From: Ensifer sp. IC4062
GTDB taxonomy: Bacteria; Pseudomonadota; Alphaproteobacteria; Rhizobiales; Rhizobiaceae
DNA: 64,000 bases
NCBI RefSeq assembly: GCF_020193575.1
Contig: NZ_JADYVD010000010.1
Location: forward strand, 1-64,000
Reading direction: 5' to 3'
Shown here: piece after piece, positions 24,118-32,840 of the stretch
Position numbering within the stretch: the stretch's first letter is position 1
Layout: each line of letters opens with the position of its first letter
Program-made: the position numbers and the translations under genes
The notes under the pieces: generated by a model
Seen by the model: only the letters and a program-made list of their open reading frames with translations
Database searches by the model: none
Told to the model about the DNA's origin: nothing

Positions 24118-25061
24118 TGCTTTCTCCAATGAAAAAAGGCGGCTCCGAAGAACCGCCTTGCTAACGATGTTTCGATATGCGCGCTCAAATACCGCCACGG
24201 ATTGCCATCAACGTCCGGACGGGCCGCCGGGACCGGCGTTCGCCACGGCGGATGGTCGTAAGGGATGTCGTTCTGGTAGTCCGGAAGCTTCATCGCATTC
24301 TTTGCTGCCGCCTGCCGTTTACTCAGTTGCAGCTTCTTGTCGTTGGGACGCAGATACCCTCGAGCCAACACTTCAGTCGCGTCGTCAACATTCCGGGTCG
24401 CGCAGAAGTCGGTGAGAGATGGACGATTTATACCATCGTCGAATTCCCCACCTTTCTTGAGTTCGTGCTCCAAGAAGCCGTAGTTCGCCTCATAGGAGTT
24501 CCGATCCAATCCTTGCTTGTCGGCCCAGTTGAAGAAGTCTTCCCTCCGCTCTCCGTCCCACTGCGCATAGCCGAATGCGTGCTCACCGACACGCCCGTTT
24601 TGCCACAGATTGCCAAAAGTCCTGCCGAACCCGCCACTCTCGTGATCGAAGTTTCCGACGATGGCAGCGGCCTGCTCCTCTCTTATCTGGAGTCTTTGCT
24701 GAAGATCGCGCTTCAGACGGGCGGCTATATTGTCCGACAAGATGTCGGTCGCCTTCAACTTCTGAAAATGATCGACTGGCAGCTGCGCCGCCGGATCGAC
24801 GAACCTCGTCGTTCCCGTTATCGCCCCTCGGTATTCCATCGGCGCCCTCGCCATAGATTCGACGAGCGGGCTATGGTCCGGCGCGGAGGGGCGCGAGCGA
24901 CCGTTGCCGGGATTGCGAATTTCCGTCATGCGCCGAGGGTCAATGGTCGGGCGATCATCAAAATCCTCCATCGCGTCGCGCATGGAATAGCTCTCCACCG
25001 GAAATCCCATCCAGTTGAGACTCGTGGATCTTTGGGCATTCATCGACTTTCGTTTCGTCAT
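24021..25061 (-). CDS. Protein with phage tail lysozyme-type domain
   Basis: A 346-residue frame from the ATG at 25061 (aaggtg ribosome site). Residues about 120-275 match the phage tail lysozyme domain: EEQAAAIVGNFDHESGGFG with the likely catalytic Glu, AFGYAQWDGERREDFFNW, and YGFLEHELKKGGEF. The last ~50 residues cross a terminator hairpin and overlap the next gene by 97 bp in another frame, so the true stop has probably been lost. It could be a virion muramidase or an effector-like cargo protein. Confidence 0.72.
   Translation of the reverse strand: MTKRKSMNAQRSTSLNWMGFPVESYSMRDAMEDFDDRPTIDPRRMTEIRNPGNGRSRPSAPDHSPLVESMARAPMEYRGAITGTTRFVDPAAQLPVDHFQKLKATDILSDNIAARLKRDLQQRLQIREEQAAAIVGNFDHESGGFGRTFGNLWQNGRVGEHAFGYAQWDGERREDFFNWADKQGLDRNSYEANYGFLEHELKKGGEFDDGINRPSLTDFCATRNVDDATEVLARGYLRPNDKKLQLSKRQAAAKNAMKLPDYQNDIPYDHPPWRTPVPAARPDVDGNPWRYLSAHIETSLARRFFGAAFFHWRKQCPKQRSRCLSGWSMTSGSTMASGRRREPSYS
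24132..24157 (-). terminator. Intrinsic terminator with UUCG tetraloop
   Basis: On the minus strand ggcggttc-ttcg-gagccgcc forms an 8-bp stem (one G-U pair) with a UUCG loop, followed by six Ts. It lies between the lysozyme-domain gene and the neck/tail gene block. Confidence 0.8.
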
Positions 25062-25291
25062 CAGTTTCACCTTAAAACTGGATTCAAACCACGGATCCCG
25101 GGCGCGTTCCGGCGGCCCGTCCCGACCTCCCAAGAGCAGAGGCATCGCCCAACGCGAGTGCACGAGTCTCGAAAGAATCCGCCGGCTGATTGAAGACAAT
25201 CCGGGTTCCAGAAAATGCTCTCGGCGCCAATTGCCGATTTGCACCATCCAATGCATGTCGCCCGAAAGACTGCCGCGGTTCCGGGACAACG

Positions 25292-25355
25292 ACATGCATG
25301 GAAACAAAGACTTAAACCACGTCGCATGGCTCCGATTGAATGCGACGTGCTTTAG
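25292..25355. repeat. Family C palindromic repeat, copy 1
   Basis: Core acatgcatggaaacaaagac, then cacgtcgca...tgcgacgtg, a perfect 9-bp inverted repeat. A second copy is at 61752-61816 with a different but still paired stem. It fills the gap upstream of the lysozyme-domain gene. Confidence 0.65.
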
Positions 25356-25366
25356 AAATCACTGAT

Positions 25367-26483
25367 TTACCGCGGCGCAGTCGGGAACAAATCGGAGGGA
25401 TCAGGCAGCGCCGCCGCGGTAAAATCATCCGAGTTGAGTGAACAGATCAAGAGTCCTCCCTCGCGGGAACCCGCATCGCGGATAGAGAAGTTCTGCGAAG
25501 GCGCGTAGCCCGTTTCCTCCGTCTGCAGATCCACGATCCATCCCTGTCCTTCCACATATCCGCTTCCGGTGCGCCGCCCGATGGCGCGCCAGAGCGGGTC
25601 CTCCCACTCTGCGGTTTCAAATCCCCACGAAATCTTTTCCCTGCCCGCCGATCGATCCACTCTTTGGACATAGGCGGTGAGATCGAGCCCCCATGCGTGG
25701 ACGATCGGCGAAAAACTCCACCCGCGTTTCAATCGGCTCGTTGCGCCAGCGCCCCTTGTCCAGTCCACGTATGCGGCTGATTCGGACCGCTCCGAACGCC
25801 TCTTTTTCGGCTTTCAACAGATCGAAGAATTCCGGCGTGCAGGCAAGCAAGCCCTTCATCAGCCGGTCGGCGTCGCCAACCGGCAGCGGCCTCAGGTCCG
25901 GCGCCCCAAACAGTTCTTTGATGTGGGGGGGCCGGAAGCCGGGTGTGTCCGCATGACTGACGTGACATCGCAAGTTGGACCGTCCCTCAGGGACATCTTG
26001 TCCTGTGATTCCAAAATCCGGTGACACCCTACCGTCTTCCACCGCCTCTTTGTTACTCCAGCCGGAGTACAGCCACTCATCGAACTTGGCCCGCAGCCGC
26101 GATTCGAACGCTTGGGCAACTCTTTCCGCTGGCCAAGCAACTTGAAGTTCAAAAATGTACCAGGATGGCGCCTCTCCTTCGCGACCTAAGTAGCGCAGGG
26201 AATAGCCGATGATCGGAAGTCCGCCAATCGCGATCGGCTTGGCGAAGATCGCCATTTGCACGTAGTAGTTTTCCCGCGGCGCACCATGCTGCGAGTTGCC
26301 TTCATCTTCATCGAAATCGATCCTCACCGGCCCCAGCGCCGCCCTTTCCTCCTTCAGTACCGAGAAAAACTCCGGTTTGCACGAAAGCAGCGCATCGAGC
26401 AGCCGGTCCGGCGCGGCAAGTGCCGGTGCGGCGAAATTGGGTGCGATGAAAGCGACCAGCGCCGCGATGAAACTCCTGAACAA
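25367..26483 (-). pseudogene. Frameshifted two-domain immunity-like secreted protein
   Basis: Two tandem copies of a domain opening DRLLDALLSCKPEFFSVLKE and DRLMKGLLACTPEFFDLLKA follow a signal peptide (ALVAFIAPNFAAPALAA). A TTG at 26483 with an agagga ribosome site is the best start. The second domain changes frame at an A5 run (25711-25715, T5 on the coding strand); removing one base restores the motif and continuity to the stop at 25367. The neighbouring gene at 26788-27522 has the same domain. It may be a pseudogene, a sequencing error or slippage-dependent. Confidence 0.65.
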
Positions 26484-26787
26484 GATTGCTCCTCTCGACG
26501 CAAAAGAATTCAACTGCTTGTTTCCACGCTCGCCGTCGCCCGTGCCCTTACCGGCGGGAAACGCGTCAGACATCATGTCCGTTTGCGCGGCGGCTATCGC
26601 CAGGTGCCGATGCCGCTTTCTTTTAGAACAAACAGGGAACACACGCAAGAGTCGCGCGGAGATATTCATAACCGGACAAGGAGCGAGGCGCCGGTAGGGC
26701 ACTCATGGCGCCCATCATGTCGGCGGTGGCGCCGCACTGCACGCTGATCGATCGAACGAGCTTGCCGTTGTGCCGGGCATTGTGGCC

Positions 26788-27522
26788 TTAGCGGAATTGC
26801 GCAATCGTCTTCGCGACTGATGCATTAAACAATTTCAAGTCGTTGACGAAACGCGCTTCAGTGGTATGCGAGAGGAACAGGTCGGGAGCGTATGGCAATT
26901 CCTCCATCCCGTTGCGCTCTGGCCCACCAAAGCAGTCGACATTCGTTCCGCTAAAATCGGGAGCTTCCCGCGTCCAGATTAGGAGCCGCCAGTCCTCCGA
27001 TTCCCACGCGCCCGGCTTCCATCCATAGGGCCGAAAGCCATTGGTTTCGGGGTGACGCGCTTCGATCGCCCTCACGACTTCGTCCGGCTGCTCGGCGACC
27101 CGGAATCCCCACCGATAATCCTCCGATGAGGCGCCTTTTACAAAAGTCCAATCTTGCGAGTAGCCAACCAGAGTAAGACCAAAGGCCTCAATAGGCTCGA
27201 CAAAGGTAACCTCGGTAGTTCGGGGTTCCTCCAGATTCAGCAGGTTGTAAGGCAGAAACTTGATTTGCGTGCGACCGAAAACCGCCTTCTTTTCCTTGAG
27301 CACCTGGAAAAAATTGGTGTTGCAAGACAGCAGGGCATCCAGGACTTTGTCGGCGCTTTCCGATGCACATTCCGGTGCCCTGTCACCACCTCTCTTGCAG
27401 ACGGCCAGACTCGCGTCCTTGTCTGAATAGGGATCGATCTTGCCAAAAAGCACGCCGCCCGAAACGAATAGCAGACCGAAGGCGATAAAAAGATAGAGAA
27501 TTCCCAGAGGCCAGCTTTTCAT
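26788..27522 (-). CDS. Immunity-like membrane-anchored protein with DALLSC domain
   Basis: A 244-residue protein: N-terminal membrane anchor (LGILYLFIAFGLLFVSGGVL), then a periplasm-facing domain beginning ADKVLDALLSCNTNFFQVLKE. The domain matches both halves of the downstream frameshifted gene. The ATG at 27522 has a ggag ribosome site. Lying directly after a DUF2778/Tlde1-like gene, it is a candidate immunity protein that would protect the periplasm; this is inference from order and topology. Confidence 0.65.
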   Translation of the reverse strand: MKSWPLGILYLFIAFGLLFVSGGVLFGKIDPYSDKDASLAVCKRGGDRAPECASESADKVLDALLSCNTNFFQVLKEKKAVFGRTQIKFLPYNLLNLEEPRTTEVTFVEPIEAFGLTLVGYSQDWTFVKGASSEDYRWGFRVAEQPDEVVRAIEARHPETNGFRPYGWKPGAWESEDWRLLIWTREAPDFSGTNVDCFGGPERNGMEELPYAPDLFLSHTTEARFVNDLKLFNASVAKTIAQFR

Positions 27523-27630
27523 GCGCACTCCTATCCGATACTTGCCGATTAGAACGTTTCATGAACATACGCAAGGCGAAGAATGAAGATATTCGCGGCA
27601 AATGCGTTAGGACGGTTAACGACGATAGTT

Positions 27631-28191
27631 TCAGGATCGCCTCGAAAGAGCCTCCCAAATGGAAACACCGTCGGGAAATCGCCTGTTTCGCAGATGCTGC
27701 GACGACGACTCCGGCGTCCAGCGGTTGCTGCTCTCAGTCGCATCGGGATAGGCAACGACGAGGTCGGCGGATTGCCCGGTCTTGTCGTAATAGTCCGCGA
27801 AACGATCCATTTGATCTGTCAGATCGATGCATCCCGCAGATCCTGGTAACCACCCGCCATGGATGGAAAATCCACTTCGGTGGGCGTTTTTAGGATCAAT
27901 GTCCGATTTGGGAGTAAGCCAAGCTCTTGTATTCCCCCAAGCTACTCGACTGCCCGGCCAGCCGCCTGCCTTCAAGCCTACGAAATTCGCGGCGCCCAAT
28001 ATCTCGTCCGCCAAGCTGATATGCTGAAGTTCCCCGACAGAGTATTTGCCCTCAGGTATTGGCCCGTTTCCTTGGTCGGCTTGGTACTCCGGCCGCTGAT
28101 AACCTTTTCTTCCGCTCACCGCCGGCCACGAGCCAGAATTTCTGCCGTTTTCCGTTGCCGAAAGATTATGCCCATCGAAGTGAAGCATCAT
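27631..28191 (-). CDS. DUF2778/Tlde1-like L,D-transpeptidase-fold effector
   Basis: About 186 residues from the ATG at 28191 (MMLHFDGHNLS); a GTG at 28218 is the alternative. Family features are an N-terminal beta pattern, SGRKGYQRPEY, NGPIPEGKYSVG, and the active-site block FSIHGGWLPGSAGCIDLTDQ with His and Cys. DUF2778 includes Tlde1, a type VI effector that attacks peptidoglycan tetrapeptides. No secretion signal or T6SS gene is visible here. It lies between the capsid gene and two immunity-like genes, so it reads as effector cargo in a phage operon. Confidence 0.7.
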   Translation of the reverse strand: MMLHFDGHNLSATENGRNSGSWPAVSGRKGYQRPEYQADQGNGPIPEGKYSVGELQHISLADEILGAANFVGLKAGGWPGSRVAWGNTRAWLTPKSDIDPKNAHRSGFSIHGGWLPGSAGCIDLTDQMDRFADYYDKTGQSADLVVAYPDATESSNRWTPESSSQHLRNRRFPDGVSIWEALSRRS

Positions 28192-28299
28192 TCGCTTCTT
28201 CAAACTGTTCTTGTCCACATCGATCTCTCTGTTCGCAGTTTTCGGTCCGCCGTCCCACACCCCCGTACTGAGCACAGGGGTGATGGGCGTGGCCAGTTC

Positions 28300-29295
28300 T
28301 TAGCTTGCGTCGCTCAACCCAAACAGATCAGCCGCGACGCCAAGGCCCTTTTCGTTGTGCACCTTCAGCGTTCCCTCGCCGATAATCACGCCCTTGTCGG
28401 CGTCACCGGTCTTGGCGACGTCGCGGTCTTCCTGGATCTGGCGCAGCCACAAGAAGGAGAGCATGTCCGTGTCGATGAAGAAGGCGTTACGGGCAAGGCC
28501 GGCGTTTACCGCCTGCACCCGGTTCGGATGAATCATCACCGTGCCGAACGGGCCCTCGTAATAATCCGCCGTTGCGACAATGGTGTTGCGCTCGCCGCCC
28601 TGCGAGACCGCGTAGCGGAAGGGCGCGACATTGCTGTCGGACATGAAGGTGACGAACACGGATTTGACATAGGGCGATACCGACACATGGCGGAAGTTTG
28701 CGCCGTTCTGGTAGCCCTGCTGCATCACCGTATCGAGGATCGCCTTTGTGAAGGGGCGCTGCGTACCGTCGGTCGGCGCCACCGTCAGGCCGGTACCTGC
28801 GCTGAACCCGCCATTGGCGCCGCCTGCCCCGCGCGAGACGTTGGACGTGAGCCAGGTGCTGAGCGAGCCGAACTCGCGGGTGGCGCCGCTGACGGATGCA
28901 TTGGTGTCGGCGATGGCGAATTCCACGTCCTTTCGGATCTCGACGCCCTTCTTCAGCTTCTGGTACTTGCGCTTCTGCACGTTGCCGGCCTCGGCCGTCA
29001 CTTCCTGCGTGGCGGAAATGATCCAGTCCTTGCGCATGATCTGGGTGTAGTTGCCGAGCCGCGTCGGCGGAGTGATCGCACCGAAGGCGTATTCCTCACC
29101 TTCCTCGCGGATATTGGCTCCGGGCGCGGCCAGCTCGTCCGTCTCCCATTCCGGGTGATAGGTGGTGCACTTGCCCTTTTCGATCAGCGAATAGATCGGG
29201 GTATCTTCCGGCGTGATGCGCGACACGACGTCGGAGAGCTCCTCCCGATTGCCGACGGCCTGAGTGGTCTGGAAGGTATTGGTGAGAACTGCCAT
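28300..29295 (-). CDS. Major capsid protein (SU10/DUF5309-type)
   Basis: A 331-residue protein with the DUF5309/SU10 capsid signature: SRITPEDTPIYSLIEKGKCT, EGEEYAFGAITPPTRLGNYT, then a long helix (QKRKYQKLKKGVEIRKDVEF) and a C-terminal region (FFIDTDMLSFLWLRQIQEDR). It assembles the HK97-fold shell. An aggac ribosome site precedes the ATG. It follows the scaffold gene, the usual order. Confidence 0.92.
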   Translation of the reverse strand: MAVLTNTFQTTQAVGNREELSDVVSRITPEDTPIYSLIEKGKCTTYHPEWETDELAAPGANIREEGEEYAFGAITPPTRLGNYTQIMRKDWIISATQEVTAEAGNVQKRKYQKLKKGVEIRKDVEFAIADTNASVSGATREFGSLSTWLTSNVSRGAGGANGGFSAGTGLTVAPTDGTQRPFTKAILDTVMQQGYQNGANFRHVSVSPYVKSVFVTFMSDSNVAPFRYAVSQGGERNTIVATADYYEGPFGTVMIHPNRVQAVNAGLARNAFFIDTDMLSFLWLRQIQEDRDVAKTGDADKGVIIGEGTLKVHNEKGLGVAADLFGLSDAS

Positions 29296-29513
29296 TTTCT
29301 GGTCCTTCTGTGAAATGAGATCGGCCGCCGCGCGTGGAGTTCACGCGGAAAAGCCTTGATGTTGTTGAATTTGCAGTGTCAGCCCGGCTTGCCCCTCGAC
29401 CCACACGCGGAAGGGGAAATTGAGCGATGCACCGCCAAACGTCTCCTTCGCCCCGCGAACGGGAGAGAAAGTGGCCGGCAGGTCGGGGTGTCCGAAACGC
29501 CCGGCGGGCGGGT

Positions 29514-30458
29514 CTACTCGAAGTCGACCGCCATCGCGTCGCGGATCGAGCCCGTGCGCGCCAGCCGTTGCATCGCCTCGCGGCTTTCGCGCTGGTGGCG
29601 CTGCGCCTGGTTTCTCGCCTTCATGCGCGGGGCGGAGGCAGGTGCCGCCGCCACCTTCTGCAAGGCCTTTGCCCGCGACCGTTCGGCGATGAGGCCGAGC
29701 CGGGCGTAGTGCGCCAGCTTGAACAGCCGGTGGTCGACGACTTCGCGCACCTCCTCCTCGGAAAAGCCGAGCTCCCGCGCCGTCTCGAAGGTGCTGGCGA
29801 AGAATGCCTGCCGACCCTCGTCGTTCCCCGTTTCGGGGAAGGCCTCGAGAAGCCTGGCGTTTTCCGCCTCCAGCCTCTCCTCGCTCGCCGCCGCCTGGAG
29901 CTCGGCCGCGACGCTTGTCGGCGCATCGGCAAGCGCCATTACTTGGGAGAGCTGTTCCAGCCCCGCCTGGTGCAGCGCCCATTGCCGCTGATAGGCTTGC
30001 GGATCGTAGAGCCTCAGTTCCTCGGGTGGCTCATCGGGGATCTGGCCGGCAATGAGCTCGGCAACGGCATTGGCGGTGGCCGCGACACGGCTGCTCATGT
30101 TTCCGAGCGCTCGCCGCCCGTTGGCGAGGTCCTGGGTCTTGTGGTGGTAGTCGCGATCCCGCATGTAGCCGAGCTTCAGTTCCTCAAGCGGAACCTGCTC
30201 GCCGCCCTTGAGCGTCACGACCAGATCCTCGGCTTCGTTGGCCGGCTCCTCATCGGAAAAGCACGGCTCGTCGCCTTGGGTATCATGATCGTCATACTCA
30301 TCGGCGTATTCCGTGGTCGTTGCGCCCCACGCCTCTTCATCCTCGTCGTCAGCCTCGTGCGGCTCCCGGCAATCGAGGTCGTCGAAGCTTGCGGGCTCGA
30401 GCGATCCGTCAACGGTTTTGCTCCCGCCAAAAGGCAGGTTGGCACTATCGTTCATCAT
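29514..30458 (-). CDS. Capsid scaffolding protein
   Basis: A 314-residue, strongly acidic protein. The first ~90 residues are Asp/Glu-rich and disordered, then long helices (EERLEAENARLLEAF, FSEEEVREVVDHRLF), and a basic C-terminus (RMKARNQAQRHQRESREAM) that would bind capsid subunits. Position just before the capsid gene fits a scaffold. Start is the ATG at 30458 with an aagg ribosome site; the longer frame starts with TTG. Confidence 0.78.
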   Translation of the reverse strand: MMNDSANLPFGGSKTVDGSLEPASFDDLDCREPHEADDEDEEAWGATTTEYADEYDDHDTQGDEPCFSDEEPANEAEDLVVTLKGGEQVPLEELKLGYMRDRDYHHKTQDLANGRRALGNMSSRVAATANAVAELIAGQIPDEPPEELRLYDPQAYQRQWALHQAGLEQLSQVMALADAPTSVAAELQAAASEERLEAENARLLEAFPETGNDEGRQAFFASTFETARELGFSEEEVREVVDHRLFKLAHYARLGLIAERSRAKALQKVAAAPASAPRMKARNQAQRHQRESREAMQRLARTGSIRDAMAVDFE

Positions 30459-30652
30459 GGAATGACCTTTCAAAGCATTCTCAGGCGACGTCGCACAAAA
30501 ATGAAGAGAGAGACTTTCAGCGAAACGGCAGACGTCGCAAAAGATTGTGATAATTCAAACGGCCACGCCGGTTTCCTGAGTCAAATCGACAAGGAAACCG
30601 CCCGTGATGGAGTGCCCATCTGGGCGCCCTGCCCGATGGCACGCGCCCCACG

Positions 30653-30889
30653 TCACGCCGGCGCCCTCGTTCCCTCGGCCCTGGCTTGTTCGGTCAGGAA
30701 CCTGAGCTTACCGCGGAAATTACGGATCGCCCGCGCCTCGGCTGCAAAGGCCGCGCGGCTCTCGTGGTCGGTGACCTTCGCATTGACGCAGCCGTTGATC
30801 GCCGCCGCTTCCAGTTCGTCCATAAGCCGGTCGAACAGCGGATTGTCGATGAGCGCCCGCGCCGCGGCAGTCCTTTCCTCTGGTTTCAT
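30653..30889 (-). CDS. Small hypothetical phage protein
   Basis: A 78-residue helical protein (KPEERTAAARALIDNPLFDR, DHESRAAFAAEARAIRNFRG) between portal and scaffold genes. Short conserved proteins of this type are common at this site in phages, but no function is assigned. Its 5' end and upstream region are duplicated at 31941-32070. Confidence 0.65.
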   Translation of the reverse strand: MKPEERTAAARALIDNPLFDRLMDELEAAAINGCVNAKVTDHESRAAFAAEARAIRNFRGKLRFLTEQARAEGTRAPA

Positions 30890-30980
30890 GTCATGTTGTC
30901 TCCCGTGAAATTCAGACGAGTCGACCGTCCCGTGTCAGCCAAAGATCATCACACGGAAAGATTGATTCCTGTTTTGTTCT
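30852..30980. repeat. Diverged ~130-bp duplication, copy 1
   Basis: Includes the start of the 78-residue gene and its upstream region, ending attgattcctgttttgttct. Copy 2 is at 31941-32070 with the same ending and matching blocks throughout. Both copies are followed about 110 bp later by a rightward small membrane-protein gene. Confidence 0.75.
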
Positions 30981-31085
30981 GGGTTACCGAGTTGATGGGC
31001 AGTTCGCCATCACGTGAGGCGCGGGCCTGCACATACTGTGCATTGGGTCAGGTCAGTAACTGGCTAACAAAAAGAGCAACCGGCT

Positions 31086-31292
31086 TTGCAAGCAAAAACA
31101 TCAGCTCCCGCTTGGGCGAAGACACTATTCGGGCTACTGGCAGTGGTAGTAACGGCCCGAGCTGTGGAACACTATTTCTCCGACCACGACTACTGGACGA
31201 CACTCTCTATCCAAATCGTGTTATGCATTGCGCTGTGCTACGTCGGAGATTTTGTCTTGGGGGTGCTTTGGAAGACCTTCCGCACCAAATAG
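31086..31292 (+). CDS. Small two-helix membrane protein
   Basis: A 68-residue frame from a TTG at 31086: KTLFGLLAVVVTARAV and IQIVLCIALCYVGDFVLGVLW are two transmembrane helices around a SDHDYW loop. It is one of few rightward genes inside the leftward phage module and starts 106 bp after duplication copy 1. The weak start keeps confidence low; an immunity-like role is possible. Confidence 0.45.
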   Translation: MQAKTSAPAWAKTLFGLLAVVVTARAVEHYFSDHDYWTTLSIQIVLCIALCYVGDFVLGVLWKTFRTK

Positions 31293-31407
31293 ATGGAAGC
31301 GTCCCCCTGTTGATCCATCTCCTCACTGATCTGCAAATGAGCTGCTTGCAACCGGATAACTCCAGCACCTACGTGAGCCAAGCTACCTTGGAGTTTAACA
31401 TATCCCG

Positions 31408-31683
31408 TTAGCGGCTTCGGCTGCGGTTTCGCTCTTTGTTCCAATTCCCCAGGCCGTCATCGCCGGAACAACACCAATTCGGTATCAATACGCCCCGCGC
31501 GACGGACTCGGGAACCGGGCCATCCAGCTTGGATCCAAGCGCCCGACCAATTCGGCTCCCCACGACCCGGCCGGCATTCTTCCCGAATTCGCCCAAGGGC
31601 AGTTTTGACCCTACGTAGCCGCCCAGCCATCCGCCGGCGATCTCGCCCAGAGTTGCATCAAATCCCGCTCCACCCTCAGCCAC
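31408..31683 (-). CDS. Glycine-zipper-rich hypothetical protein (possible remnant)
   Basis: The frame reads GGAGFDATLGEIAGGWLGGYVGSKLP then GRVVGSRIGRALGSKLDG, a glycine-zipper segment of the type that inserts into membranes. It is open upstream to about 31770 (VEEGGASRQYIAQS), with no clear start. An adjacent frame (31686-32042) also looks partly coding, so this is probably the broken C-terminus of a larger protein. Confidence 0.35.
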   Translation of the reverse strand: MAEGGAGFDATLGEIAGGWLGGYVGSKLPLGEFGKNAGRVVGSRIGRALGSKLDGPVPESVARGVLIPNWCCSGDDGLGNWNKERNRSRSR

Positions 31684-31940
31684 TTCTATTGGTGATTGCG
31701 CAATGTATTGCCTAGACGCGCCACCCTCCTCGACTTGGGCAAAGGGCTGGTCGCTTCCTCACCTAAGTCGCACAGCTCGAGCGCCGTTGTCGTAGCCGAC
31801 GGCACGAGGTGGAAATCGTGTGGTTCTTTCATTCTCCTCATCGCCATATTCTCCAACATGCGCGCGGTCAGCAGCTCTCCGACATCGCGACATTTTGGAT
31901 TCAATTCGGTGTCGAGCTTGCAGGTCCTTAGAGACCGGTA

Positions 31941-32070
31941 ACGCCCGCGCATCGGCGGTTCTTTCCTTCTGGTTTCGTGTAACGTTGTCGCCCGTGACAG
32001 TACGGACGAAACTAGCCGTCTCGTTTCAGTGAAGGTCGCCACACGGCAGGATTGATTCCTGTTTTGTTCT
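31941..32070. repeat. Diverged ~130-bp duplication, copy 2
   Basis: Matches 30852-30980: gttctttccttctggtttcg versus gtcctttcctctggtttcat, and both end attgattcctgttttgttct. The gene start in this copy is degraded. It lies 116 bp before the rightward membrane-protein gene at 32186, mirroring copy 1. Confidence 0.75.
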
Positions 32071-32185
32071 GAACTATCTCTTCAGAAGCGCAGCCGCGTC
32101 TTTGTGGAGAACCCCCTAAACCCCGATGATCGCGAGAGCATTGAGCAGGTATGCAAGCAGCAAGTTGGCCAACTGGTTTTAGAAC

Positions 32186-32482
32186 ATGAGAAAAATATTC
32201 CTCGCATTCGACGTTATCCTCAGTTCCGTCCTTGGTATTCTTGACCTTCTCATCTTTGATTTTTTCCTGCATCGGACGGCGCGCATCATCGTGCCGCTGG
32301 TCAGTTTCGGCCGATTCGAAGTAGAGAAAATCTATTCGGCAGACATCGACTTCAACTGGCTAGGCCTGAAGCGTCTTCCATCCGGTCGCTTCCTTCTCAA
32401 TTCCACGATGAGCATGTTTGCCGGGGCGGTCTTCTGGCTGCTTTGCCTTGTTGCCTATCTGGCCTTCATGCGCGGCGTCTAG
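32186..32482 (+). CDS. Small membrane protein, immunity-like, intact copy
   Basis: A 98-residue protein with an N-terminal hydrophobic pair (VILSSVLGILDLLIFDFFLH), TARIIVPLVSF, a central NWLGLKR block, and a C-terminal transmembrane helix (FAGAVFWLLCLVAYLAFM). A broken paralog follows directly at 32523. The pattern of small, locally duplicated membrane proteins resembles immunity arrays. Ribosome site is weak. Confidence 0.55.
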   Translation: MRKIFLAFDVILSSVLGILDLLIFDFFLHRTARIIVPLVSFGRFEVEKIYSADIDFNWLGLKRLPSGRFLLNSTMSMFAGAVFWLLCLVAYLAFMRGV

Positions 32483-32522
32483 CCCGCACACCTCTCCATT
32501 CAACTCGGAAAACAAGCGAAAC

Positions 32523-32840
32523 ATGAGCAGGAAAAAACTCTTCGCGCTCGATGTCGCTTCTCCGCGATCACCAATTTATTCGAACTCCTCGTCGTCGAGC
32601 TCTTTCTTCACGGAACAGCACGGATCATCGTGCCCCTGCTGAGCTTCTGTTGTCGGTGATTTCTGGCTTGAAGAACCCGGCCTCAACTGGCTCGGACTGA
32701 AGCGCCGGGAGGACGGCCGCTATCAGATGAGCCCCGACGCCGGCAGGTGGGCTGCCGTGGTCTTATGGCTGCTTTGCCTTGCGGCCTATGCCGTCTACGC
32801 ACGCGGGTTTGACCGCGCGAGGGTTATTCGCGCCACTCGT
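32523..32840 (+). pseudogene. Frameshifted paralog of the 32186 membrane protein
   Basis: Three frames must be joined to recover the paralog: MSRKKLFALDV, then AITNLFELLVVELFLHGTAR with IIVPLLSF, then NWLGLKRREDGRYQ and AAVVLWLLCLAAYAVYARG. Each block aligns in order with the intact copy. Two indels and an internal stop show it is decayed. Confidence 0.75.
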
